Below are positions 1 to 57,639 of a DNA stretch of 64,000 bases, piece after piece. Made by a program: the position numbers and the translations under genes. A model generated the notes under the pieces. That model searched no databases and was not told where the DNA came from. It saw nothing but the letters and a program-made list of their open reading frames with translations. The stretch's first letter is position 1. The number at the start of each line of letters is the position of its first letter. Source of the stretch: Portunus trituberculatus (taxonomy: Eukaryota > Arthropoda > Malacostraca > Decapoda > Portunidae); NCBI RefSeq assembly GCF_017591435.1, contig NC_059295.1:41272282-41336281 (forward strand). Reading direction: 5' to 3'.

Positions 1-2075
1 GAAATGGAAAACTCAGAGAGGGTGCAAGAGAAATATAACTTATTTTTGGAAATACAGTATACAAAAGAGGAGTCAGGGAATATGTCCCAAAATATAGACC
101 TAAAGAAGAAGGAAAGAAAGATTGGTTTAATGCAAGGTGTGCTAGGGCAAAGGAGAAAAGAGATGGAGCATGGAAAAGGTGGAGAAATAGAAATTCAGAA
201 AATAAGGAAAACTTCAAGGCAGCAAGAAATGAATATGCTAAGGTGAGGAAAGAAGAGGAAAGGAACTATGAAAAGGACATTGTCAAAAAATGTAAGGAGC
301 AACCAAAATTGTTTTACAGATTCATAAATGGAAAAATAAGGCAAAAAGAAACAATAGAAAGGTTAAAAGGAGAGAACAGGATGGTGGAAGACCCAAAAGG
401 TATGGCAGAACTGTTAAACAGTAAATTTCAGGAGGTCTTTACTAAGGAATCCAAATTTGAAAGACCACAGGGTAATAGAGAGACCATCTATATGAAAGAG
501 ATTAAAGTAACCAAGCTTGAAATAAAAGAGTTGATGAAGGAATTAGATGAAGAGAAGGCAATGGGACCGGATGAAGTCTCAGGCAGAATACTGAAAGAAT
601 GTAGGGAAGAACTAGCAAGTCCTATATACAACATCATAAAATGCTCAATAGAAAATGGAACAGTACCAGTAGAATGGAAAAGAGCTGAGGTGGTTCCCAT
701 ATATAAGAGGAAGGAAGGAAGAACCTTTAAATTACAGACCGGTATCACTAACTAGTGTAATATGCAAGATGTGTGAAAGAGTAATAAAGAAACAATGGAT
801 CGAGTTCTTGAAGACAACACATTATCAAATAGCCAATTTGGTTTTAGAAAAGGTCAGTCGTGTGTAACAAATTTATTGAGTTTCTACTCTAGAATAGTTG
901 ATAGAGTACAAGAGAGAGAGGGATGGATTGACTGTATTTATTTGGATTTAAAAAAGGCGTTTGATAAAGTGCCACATGCAAGATTACTGTGGAAGTTAGA
1001 GGAGAAGGGTGGCTTAAAAGGAAGCACATTGAGATGGATGGAAAATTATTTGAGGGGGAGAGAAATAAGGACGGTAGTTAAAGATATGAAGTCCAAGTGG
1101 AGAGCAGTAGAAAGCGGAGTGCCACAGGGGTCAGTATTGGCACCAATACTTTTCTCATATATATAACGACATGCCAGAAGGAGTGAACAGCTACATAAAT
1201 CTGTTTGCGGACGATGCAAAACTGTGCAGAGTTATAAAGCAAAAAGAGGATTGTGAAATACTGCAGGAAGACCTAAATAAGATCTGGAAATGGAGTAAAA
1301 TGTGGGAAATGGAATTCAATGAGGACAAAAGCCATGTCATGGAAATGGGAAAGAGTGAAAGACGACCAGTGGGAATCTATAAGATGGGAGATGGAGTAGA
1401 ACTGGAGAAAGTAAAAAAGGAAAAGGACTTAGGAGTGACGATGGAAGAAAACAATCAACCGGTAAGCCATATTGATAGAATTTTCAGAGACATATAATTT
1501 GCTAAGGAATATTGGAGTAGCATTTCACTACATGGACAAAGAAATGATGAAGAAATTGATAAGTACTATAATAAGACCCAGATTGGAATATGCAGGAGTT
1601 GTGTGGACCCCCCATAAAAAGAAACACATAAGGAAGTTGGAGAGACTACAAAAAATGGCTACAAGAATGGTTCCAGAATTTGAAGGGATGACATATGAGG
1701 AGAGACTAAAGGCTATGGATCTACCAACCCTGGAACAGAGAAGGGAGTGAGGGATCTGATACAAGTTTATAAATTGATTAACGGAATGGATCAAGTGGAT
1801 AATGAGAAACTGATCCTGAGAGAAGAATATGACATTTGAAGCACAAGATTGCATAGTAAGAAACTGAGGAAGGAAAGATGTCTGAGAGATGTTAAAAAAT
1901 ATAGTTTCCCGCAAAGATGTGTTGAGACTTGGAACAGTTTGAGTGAGGAAGTGGTGTCAGCAACGAGTGTGCATACTTTTAAGGAAAAATTGGATAAGTG
2001 TAGATATGGAGATGGGGCCACATGAGCGTAAAGCCCAGGCCCTGTAAAACTACAACTAGGTAAATACACACACAC
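1..2075 (+). mobile_element. LINE-A copy 1: CR1/jockey-group non-LTR retrotransposon, 5' end cut by window edge
   Basis: Encodes the reverse transcriptase of a LINE, which copies its own RNA at a chromosomal nick. Visible blocks in order: N-terminal linker (4-750), the AMGPDEVSGRILKE block near 565-600, SQFGFRKGQSCVTNLL (830-875), the catalytic block YLDLKKAFDKVPH (940-975), PQGSVLAPILF (1125-1155), FADDAKLC (1203-1226) and the C-terminal LERLQKMATRMVPEFEG block (1635-1685). The frame shifts near 720, 1160 and 1490 and stops appear after 1750, so it is dead. The 3' end reads AACTAGGTAAATACACACAC and runs into a short CA repeat. The endonuclease part lies left of the window or was never copied. 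Clade placement is from motif style only. Confidence 0.88.
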
Positions 2076-2084
2076 GCTGTTAAG

Positions 2085-2516
2085 AAGCCGTACTGACAAG
2101 ATGTGCGGTGAAAACAGCTCCTCGGGGAAACACTTCAGCAGCTGTTGGAGCCTGACCTAGATATATGTACAGGGGGAAGAGGGGGCCATAGGGTTCTCCT
2201 GTCTCCATAATAAATAAGATTTGGATACCATATACGACAGAAAAATGGAGGGAGAGGTGCATGTTTTCAAAACCAAAGGTTTATCAAAACACCAATTGGC
2301 CTGAAGAGGCAGTGTGTGAAGGATATTGGAAAATACAATTTTCACACAGAACTGTGGAAAAGTGGAATGCATTGAGTGATGAAGCTGTTACAGCACATAA
2401 CGTGCATAGCTTTAAAGAAAAATTGGATAAATGGAGACATGGAGACAGGACACTATGAGCCCTGCTCAAACCCTGTACAATACAACTAGGTAAATACACA
2501 CACACACACACACACA
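2085..2516 (+). mobile_element. LINE-A-type 3' tail fragment ending in (CA)n
   Basis: Residual C-terminal coding and 3' UTR of a LINE-A relative. The peptide FSHRTVEKWNALSDEAV at 2338-2390 is the plus-strand counterpart of the minus-strand fragment at 32.2-32.4 kb. It ends with the family 3' signature ACAACTAGGTAAATACACACAC at 2482-2513. It sits directly behind copy 1, so two tails lie head to tail. The first 150 bases cannot be assigned. Confidence 0.7.
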
Positions 2517-2772
2517 AAACAAAAAAAAAAAGAGCTGCATTTAAGTCTTGTATACTGTTCATAATTATCATCATAAGTAACAGCAGCTTATATGCATCTA
2601 CAGTAGGTCTGAATGAAATCTCAAAAGTTCTAAATAATCTTGCACAAATGCATGCAAATAAATAAATACATTTGCCTGTATAACAACACAAACACATGCA
2701 CACACACATCCTGACAAATAAAGACACTCTCATCTAATGAAAAATCAATACATTTATAAGTATACTGTTCAT

Positions 2773-3364
2773 CAGAGGTGAGTGATCCGATTCAGAAGTC
2801 TGATTATCCGAGTAATCAGATTCTCATTTTTGAATCGGATAATCAAATCAAACTAACCCCTGGCAAACAAATCAGATAATCATAATCAGACTGCTGAAAA
2901 TTTAAAGCAATTTGTGGTTAATCTAGGTTGACGTCTTTGTTTTTTTGCAACAGCAGATTCTTTGTAAATTTTTTAACATTTTCTCAAATGAATATTAGTA
3001 TTACTGTGTGTATTTTGTGTACTGTATAGTTTAATATTTTTGTTAAATTATATTTTAATAGAAATAAAATGTTTATTTTTTATTATAAAAGCTTGGTTTC
3101 TCTTTGAAATTAGTTATAAATTACTTATTTATGGTAAAAAGTATTAAATTTCCTTTAACAGCATTGAAAATCACTTTAAAACATTGAGTCGCTTTTCAAA
3201 ATATTGAATCGCTTTAAAAAATTCAATCAAATCAGATAATTGGATAATCACTAATCAGACAGATTCTTGGCACCTGAATTGGATAATCGAATTGGACCTG
3301 ACAAGCTGGCAAAATGGTAATCACTAATTGAACTTAAATTTTCTTTTAATCGTGCCCACCTCTG
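2773..3364. mobile_element. hAT-like non-autonomous element (MITE)
   Basis: The sequence opens with CAGAGGTGAGTGATCCGATT and closes with GTGCCCACCTCTG, so the outer bases form inverted repeats (CAGAGGTG/CACCTCTG). The interior is rich in GGATAATC/GATTATCC motifs in both orientations and has no coding potential. CAGRGGTG ends suggest hAT, but I could not find a convincing 8-bp target duplication. Confidence 0.5.
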
Positions 3365-4359
<995 letters not shown>

Positions 4360-4369
4360 TGTTCAAGTC

Positions 4370-5183
4370 TTGAAAATTCTTAAATCTGACCATTTTTCAG
4401 AAAAAAAAAAAGATCAGAACACCTCCAAAACTAAATAAATAAAAACTAACTTTTATGAATTCTATCTAAATATTCAAAGATTCATAAGGCATGCCATTTC
4501 AATACAAACTTAATGAATAATTCTTGGTTAGTCTCGATTCACTTAAAAAGAATATATAAATAAATAGACAAATATATAAATATGGTAAATATCCCCATAG
4601 TTATTTCTTCATGAGACAGAAACTGCTAAAAGATGTAGTCATGATATTAATAGGAACAGTTTACAATGTGATGATTATGAGGCAGATAGTCCATGCAGCT
4701 GCTACACAGAAGCACCAATCTCTCCAACCCAAAGGCTGCCCCTCCAATTTTAATTTCATTAGTATATTTATAGTTGTATTTTGTGTCAAACTAAACTTAT
4801 TTACACATGACCACATGAATGACACACTAATAACATATCTAATTATATAAAAATTGAAATAAAAAGCAGGAGTTGACAATGAAAACACAATACAGTAATC
4901 CCTTGATGAATGAAAAATTAATAAGGACCACACTGACCTTTTGTATCTTAAATTTCCATACAATACATCTGTTTTTCCCATTCAAATACAATGAAATAAA
5001 GATGCATTTTGGATTCATCAAACTCTTGACCAACCAAAATATGGAGACAATATTCTTCCAGTCTAGGAGCATGGTGTTTCATTCAACTATTACCACTATC
5101 GAGAAAAAAAAAGGTGAGGGGGGATGGAGAAAATCCAAACTACAACTATATTTATATATTAGATCTCTAAGTCTGAGTCTTAC
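4370..5183. other. Intronic AT-rich sequence, nothing recognised
   Basis: Lies immediately downstream, in gene sense, of the last visible PDPR-like exon. I searched the minus strand for the expected continuation of the GcvT-like domain and did not find it. The remaining coding exons are therefore probably left of position 1. Confidence 0.5.
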
Positions 5184-49349
<44,166 letters not shown>

Positions 49350-49722
49350 TTTTCTAGCTTCTCAGGAAGTAATCTGCTGGTGTGCTGATTTATTCTGAAA
49401 ATGAATAATACTCAATTCCATCAGTCTACAACTACACTGCAATATTATTAAGATACTTTAGTTAGCATCAGCTTTTGCATCATGTAGGCTCATTTGTACT
49501 AAAACATTACCACACTTTACATATAGCTACTAGAAGATTCATGTTCCACTAGATTTATATAACTGCAGCCATCAAACATACTCAAATGAGACTACATTTT
49601 TGGGTATGTTATGATGTGCTTTGAATGAATTTAGTAACTGTTTCTACTTCATTCCTTTTTAAAGGCTGCAGTCAATAACACATATTATGTAAACCAATGA
49701 TTTGTGACAAAATAAAAAGATT

Positions 49723-49982
<260 letters not shown>

Positions 49983-49984
49983 TA

Positions 49985-50405
49985 CAGGGTGTTCCAGAAG
50001 TTGTGCACCATCCAAATTTTTATATATATTATTTACGTGCGTAACTAACTAAACCAGACTTTTAGTGGAAAATGGATTGGGCAAAGAGGTCCCGTGGAGT
50101 AGACACCCCGATCACCAGATCTATCCCCCCTTGACTATTTCCTTAGTGGACATCTTAAATTTGTTGTGTATCAGAACCATCCACGCACTCTTCATGAATT
50201 GAAAGATGCGATAACAACTGAGTGTCAAAGGATCAACACTAAAACTCTCAAAAGAGTAAAAGACAGATTTATAAAGAGAATTGATGCATGTATCAATGCA
50301 GACGGTGAACAATTTGAGCATCTGTTATGATTATGGTCAATAAAATTTATATTCATATGTATTTTTATACAAATCAGGATGGTGCGTGACTTCTGGGACA
50401 CCCTG
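49985..50405 (+). mobile_element. mariner-like deletion derivative (421 bp) between two (TA)n arrays
   Basis: CAGGGTGTTCCAGAAGTTGT and inverse GTGACTTCTGGGACACCCTG, with TA at 49983-49984 and 50406-50407. Only the transposase C-terminus is retained. Confidence 0.85.
50073..50330 (+). pseudogene. IS630/Tc1/mariner-type transposase C-terminus
   Basis: Reads WIGQRGPVE, a TAG stop, then TPRSPDLSPLDYFLSGHLKF and [20 protein letters not shown] with a natural TGA end. W-P-x-R-S-P-D-L-(T/S)-P-L-D-(F/Y)-F-L is the last catalytic region of this arthropod subgroup, ending in Asp (DDxD) rather than Glu. The single in-frame stop replaces the usual Trp. Confidence 0.82.
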
Positions 50406-50419
50406 TATGTATGTATATG

Positions 50420-51914
<1,495 letters not shown>

Positions 51915-53860
51915 TGTTATTGTTGTTGCTGCATTTTCTTATTATATCTTACTTTCCACATTTTATTTAATATTTCTTTATTTTCTTCTAATTTGGCAAC
52001 GTTTTCTACAAATAGGAATTTTCCGATATTGATGTTGTCTTGTTGGTAGGGTTGCTGCAGTGCTGTGGATGTTTGGCGCTCACTTTGATACCCCGGACAC
52101 TATACAACAAAAATGTTTCATGTTTTCTACTTCCTCTTCACACATTATACATTTTGGATTTCCATTTGTGAACCTTTCTCTATCATTCAACCCTAAGTTG
52201 TTAGTCCTTGCTCTGTATACTGTTATGGAGGCTGCCATATATTTGTTCTTCACAGTTGATATTTTTCTTGAATGTTTGATAAACTTCGAGGCTTCTTTTT
52301 TATTTAATGATCTATTCCATCGGTCTGTGTCCCAGCTTCTTATGTTTCTTCTTAACTCTTCCTGAGTCATTGTTTCCAGGTCTGCTGTTTCTTGATTTCT
52401 CACGTTTTAATTCATTACCTTGTGTTCTTGTCTTGTACTCATCTATTATAGATTTTGCATACCATAATTTCCCTTCCATTATTTTTGTCTTCATGGCAGA
52501 TACTCCTATTTCCCTTCTTAAAGGTCTGTGCGTATCTTGGGGTTCCTAGAATCTATAAATTGTCTGTATACACTATTTTCAACTGTTTGCAGTTTAGCTA
52601 TATTTTTTTCTATAAAATTTTAAACATTTGTTCCAAATAGGATTGACGGCAGGCATATGTTCTTCCAATAAGTTCTGCCGATGGTTACTTTATTGCAACT
52701 TTTTGATATTATGGAACGTAACTCATTTTTTGCCAATCCTTGAGTCTTTTTTATAGTTTCTTGTTTTTGTTTCATAAAAACAATTCTTTTTTATTTGTTA
52801 GTGTAATACCAATATATCTTATTTCTTGTTTTACTTCTATACCTTCTATTGTCCTTGGCTGGTTGTCACGGTTGAATATTATTATGTTATTTTTGTTTTT
52901 ATTTATTTCCAGTCCACACTCCCTGCTGAGTGTTGTCAAGGTTTTTATATTGTCCTCTGCCTCTTTGACACTTGACACAGCTGTAGTCCATCATCTGCAA
53001 AGAATAGTTGACTAATATGGAAGCCCTCACTCTTAAATCCTTTTCTTTCTTCTTCCATCTTCTTTAGTGTGATGCATGTTATGAGCTTGAATAAAGTAGT
53101 AGATATAGTACAATCTTGCCTTATTCCATTTGTGATTGACAATTCACAACTTAGTTCTGATATATTGATAGTGGTTCTATCATCTTTGCTCTTATTATGT
53201 CAGGGTGTATTTCATATTTCATCAGCGCTTCCATTATTTTATTATCTTTTTTTGAGTCAAATGCTTTAGAGTAGTCTTCTGAGGTTACTACTAACATTTT
53301 CTTTTGTTTGTAACTGTCTTCTATACAGTATTGCAGAATGAATAAGTTATCTTCTATTCTGGCTCCTTTAGTAAATCCAGCTTGCGTCTGCCTTATCTCC
53401 TAATTTTTTTTCAGGTGGTCTTCCATCTTGTCTCAATATTGCCATAAATATTTTATAGGTGTAATTTGTAAGTGTAATTGGCCTTAAAACTTTTGCTGTT
53501 GGATCGTTATTTTTTGGTATCATTTTGGTGTTTGACTGTCTCCAGTCTTTAGGGATGTATCCAGTGCTTAGGATGTTATTAAAAAACTCTGGTGGTGTTA
53601 ATACTTTCCTTCTTTTCTAATAATGCCTTGAGATATTCTGGCTTACATTTGTCTGGTCCGGCAGCTTTTTATTTTTCAAGTTTTTAATTACCTTAATTGT
53701 TTCCTGTGTACTTAATTTTGCCTTTGCCATTGGCTGGGTTTCTTTGATTATGACTCCTGCCATATCCATATGTTCCCTGATCTCGTCTGGTACTCGGTAA
53801 TCTGCATCTCCACGCAGTTGACAGATTGTGTCCAAAGGAAAAATTATTAAGATTGAAAAA
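51915..53860 (-). mobile_element. LINE-C, non-LTR retrotransposon with C-terminal zinc motif
   Basis: Minus strand in order: ETIKVIKNLKNKKLPDQTNV (53710-53640), an RT region with many breaks, ITNGIRQDCTISTTLFKLIT (about 53140-53080), HISQLFFADDGLQL with the FADD motif (53020-52980), then ECGLEINKNKNNIIIFNRDN and IEGIEVKQEIRYIGITLTNK, the motif CIMCEEEVENMKHFCC near 52145-52110 and VAKLEENKEILNKMWKVRY close to the end. The Cys-x2-Cys-x8-His-x-Cys motif is common at the end of LINE ORF2. Divergent from LINE-A and LINE-B, so a third family. Confidence 0.8.
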
Positions 53861-53987
53861 ATAGATAAATAATCAGGTAAATAGCAAAAATGTACAGTTA
53901 CGGATTTCAGTCACGGTCTTTCATGGGTAAACTACCGTAACAGGTAGCAAGGTAGCCTCGAGTCGATTGGTTTTGCAAATTTTACAC

Positions 53988-53990
<3 letters not shown>

Positions 53991-54028
<38 letters not shown>
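53991..54028. repeat. (TC)n microsatellite
   Basis: Nineteen TC units. Confidence 0.9.
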
Positions 54029-54030
<2 letters not shown>

Positions 54031-54079
54031 AGACTATGTGTAGTATGCAGTTTCGAAATTGTGTGTATATGCCTTAAAA

Positions 54080-54551
54080 CAGTGGTTGATTCTTAACCAG
54101 GGGGCGCGCTTTCCTAGGAGAGGCATCAATTTCCAAGGGGCACAAGCCCTTGTGAAAAAGCAGGATTTTCTCTAATTATATTTGTCATTCTTTTAAAGAG
54201 ATGCTCTCCGGATTTAACTATGTTCGGATCAAAGTACCTTTGTGAAGCTGCATTGTCCATGCTTGTTGCCGTCAAGACCAACGATAGAAACCGACTGAAC
54301 GTGGAACGGGACTGACGTTACACTCTCTGACATTTAACTAAGCGTTCAAGATCTACTTAACTAGATTCTACTTAGTAACTAAGAAGCAGTGACAAGTATC
54401 TCACAAAAAAAATGTGACTAATTCATATCCAGTAAAAAAATCTAAAAACATATTTCCCGTTTTTCTTTAAAATCTGGGAGGGAATATTGTACTCATAAAT
54501 GCAAAGGGGCGCATGGAAGGAAGGACAAATTGAAAAGGTTAAGGACCACTG
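54080..54551 (+). mobile_element. hAT element remnant with near-perfect 8-bp target duplication
   Basis: CAGTGGTTGATTCTTAACCA and inverse GGTTAAGGACCACTG. Flanks CCTTAAAA (54072-54079) and CCTTGAAA (54552-54559) differ at one base. The interior (54222-54320) encodes CEAALSMLVAVKTNDRNRLN with VERD, the dimerisation tail of ZBED/EPM2AIP1-type hAT transposases. Confidence 0.8.
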
Positions 54552-55142
54552 CCTTGAAATGACATTATTACTGTGCAACCATATTAAATGAAGAAAGAAG
54601 GCTTACATATATTGTTGTTTCGGGAATTGTCTGCCGCAGAAAGATCTCAGATCATCTCGTAGCCCGTAAGCATTCGCCACTTGCTAAGGGTGGATGGGCG
54701 GCGAGTCGGCGTAGCCTCAGGGGCTATCATTGCTTCGACATTATTTAATGTTGTATATGTGTATTGTGGAGCTGTGCTCTCATGTTATGCGACAAACATG
54801 ATAGAATAGATTCTCTAATATAGTAGAATTACTTACTAGATTAGATTCCCAACCTGTGGTATGCGTAACACTACGTAATGGTACGCGAAAGTCTTCCAGG
54901 TGGTACATGAGTTTTTCTGGATCATAGGATATTTCTAGTTAAACTTAATTCATTCATTTCTCAAAAAAATGCTTATTGCATTACACGAGGTAATCTGGTG
55001 TTGAGGCATTGGTAAGTAGATGGAGAATAAACAGATGCATCCCTCGCATTACAAATTGTGTTCCTTAATTGTTATTAGCTCATTTGTGTGTTCTACTTGT
55101 GAATAAGTTTATAATACTGGAATTGAGTTGTTTTGGATCCAG

Positions 55143-56383
55143 GTGGTAAGTGGAGACTGTACCACACTTCTTACGCTGATGATACCATCCTACATCTTTC
55201 CACGTCCTTTCAGAGACGACCAACTCTTCAGGAAGTCAACAGATCACTCAGGGTCGCCACAGAACGCATGACTTCTGATCTTTCTAAGATTTCCGATTGG
55301 GGCAGAAAAAATCTAGTAGTTTTCAATGCCTCGAAAACGCAGTGGCGTAGTGAATATGGTAGTGAGCGTGGGATCGGGCAGATGTCCACGCGTAGGATTG
55401 AATGAATCCCACCGTGTACCGTCTTGAAACTTTGTCATTTGTCGAGTGGTTTAGAGTTATCTACATGTTACCATGATACTCAGGTTCTAGGTGGTTACAC
55501 CAAAGCTGCGTTTGGGTGGTGATATTGGTCTTAATATGGATACCACTATGAATAAAATTGCCTGCGCCGCTAATGGGTAGAAGCTGAACAGCACTTCCCA
55601 TACATACTCTTCAAGTATAATCTATGAACTCGACACAACCTTCCAGACAACTATCCCTTCTTCTTCAATGACACTCAACTGTCGTCCTCTTCCACACTTA
55701 ATATCCTCGGTCTGTCCTTTACTCAATCTTAACTGGAAACTTCACATCTCATCTCTTGCTTAAACAGCTTCTATGAAGTTTGGCGTTCTGAGGCGTCTCC
55801 GCCAGTTTTTCACGCCCCTCCAACTGCTAGCTCTGTACAAGGGCCTTATCCGCCCCTGTATGGAGTACTCTTCGCATGTTGGGGGGGGGGAGGTCCACTC
55901 ACACAGTCTTATTAGATAGTGTGGAATCAAAAGCTTTTCGCCTCATCAACTCCACTCCTCTGACTGACTGTCTTCAGCCTCTTTCTCACCGCCGAAATGT
56001 TGCATCTCTTTGTATCTTTTATCGCTATTTTCATGCTAACTGTTCTACTGATCTTGCTAAGTGCATGCCTCCCCTCTTCCTGCGGCCTCGCTGCTCAAGG
56101 CTTTCTTTTTCCTTTCGTCCCTGTTCTGTCCAACTCACTAATACAAGAGTTAACCAATACTCTCAATCATTCATACCTTTCACTGGTAAACTCTGGAACT
56201 CGCTACCTGCTTCTGTATTTCCGTCTTCCTACGACTTAACTTTTTTTAAGAGGGATCAAGACATTTGCTCCCTAATTTTGGCTAACTCATTACTATTATC
56301 TTTTAGAGAACCAGCACTCAAGTGTGCCTTTTTTTTTTTTTTTTGTGTTGCCCTTGGCTGACCTTCTCTTGCATAAAATGTGG
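55143..56383 (+). mobile_element. LINE-B copy 2, inside a MITE and itself split by SINE-C
   Basis: Plus strand: SYADDTILHLSTSFQRRPTL (55168-55227), TSDLSKISDWGRKNLVVFNA, then after the [22 protein letters not shown]-type frames, KAFRLINSTPLTDCLQPLSH, NVASLCIFYRYFHANC and SFIPFTGKLWNSLPASVF. Jockey-type RT C-terminal half with frame breaks. Starts at the YADD region, so it is heavily 5'-truncated. Confidence 0.83.
55341..55616 (+). mobile_element. SINE-C copy 3 inside LINE-B copy 2
   Basis: GCAGTGGCGTAGTGAATATG to ATACTCTTCAAGTATA. Enters LINE-B right after FNASKTQ, and the LINE resumes with CTCGACACAACCTTCCAGAC. Lacks the poly(A) tail seen at 17 kb. Confidence 0.82.
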
Positions 56384-56649
56384 TGGTCCACTCGCTCTGG
56401 AAAAGTTTGGGAAACACTGGTCTAGATAGTCTCTGTAAGTCTATAGTCTCTCGTCTCTCTCGTCCCTCCCCCCCCTTCTCTCTCTCTTAATGCAATTCTA
56501 AGAGATCTTTACTTCTACACACACATCTAACTTTTGAACCGGGAAGGAATTGCAAAATATATTTTTCATTGTTATTTATTTATTTATTTTTTGTGGATGT
56601 TTATAATGACTTCTCATATAGATTGTATTACTTCTAGTGGTATTATTTC

Positions 56650-57175
56650 GCAGGTAAAGGTTCAGCCGAAATAAAGGGACAATGTCAAATGTCTTGAAAC
56701 CTCCCTCATGAAAGAAGTCAAGTCGTAGGAAGATGGAAATACAGAAGCAGGTAAGGAGTTCCAGAGTTTACCAGAAAAAGGTATGAATGATTGAGAGTAC
56801 TGGTTAACTCTTGCATTAAGGAGTTGGACGAAATAGGGGTGAGAAAAAGAAGAAAGTCTTGTGCAGTGATGCCGTAGGAGGAGAGGCATACAGTTAGCAA
56901 GATCAGAAGAGCAGTTAGTAAGAAAATAGCGGTAGAAGATAGCAAGAAATGCAACATTCCGGCTGTGAGAAAGAGGCTGAAGACAGTCAGTCAGAGGGGA
57001 GTTGATGAGGACAGCTGAATGTCATTGAAGAAGAGGCGATAGTTGTCTGGAAGGTTGTGTCGAGTTGATAGATGGAGGAATTGAGTTTTTGAGGCATTGG
57101 ACACTACTAAGTTTTCTCTGCTCCAATCATAAATCTTAGAAAGATCAGAAGTCAGGCGTTCTGTGGTATCCATAT
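56650..57175 (-). mobile_element. LINE-B copy 3, internally deleted
   Basis: Minus strand [40 protein letters not shown] and FNDIQLSSSTP, then a jump to PLTDCLQPLSHSRNVAF, NARVNQYSQSFIPFSGKLWN and SLPASVFPSSYDLTSFMREV. About 250 bp of coding sequence is missing between the two parts. Confidence 0.82.
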
Positions 57176-57178
57176 ATA

Positions 57179-57579
<401 letters not shown>

Positions 57580-57639
57580 TATATTATATTTTATTTTTAT
57601 ATTTATTTTTTTTTTTTTTATTTTTTTCTTAAAAGAAAG

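Larger units (their letters stand above)
54838..56412. mobile_element. hAT-like MITE 2 relative, split by LINE-B copy 2
   Basis: Left part 54838-55142 matches 38400-38660 (TTTGTGTGTTCTACTTGTGA, GTTTTGGATCCAGGTGG). The right part near 56380-56412 matches 38700-38732 (AAGTTTGGGAAACACTGG). GGTGG flanks the insert on both sides. Confidence 0.65.

Noticed and set aside
1..2075. Viral or prokaryotic (group II intron) reverse transcriptase
   Set aside because: Block order, the FADD motif, the C-terminal LERLQKxATR region and the linked APE endonuclease in copy 2 identify an animal non-LTR retrotransposon.
4661..4981. Next PDPR-like exon downstream of 5184
   Set aside because: Translation has no GcvT-domain motifs and no matching splice phase.
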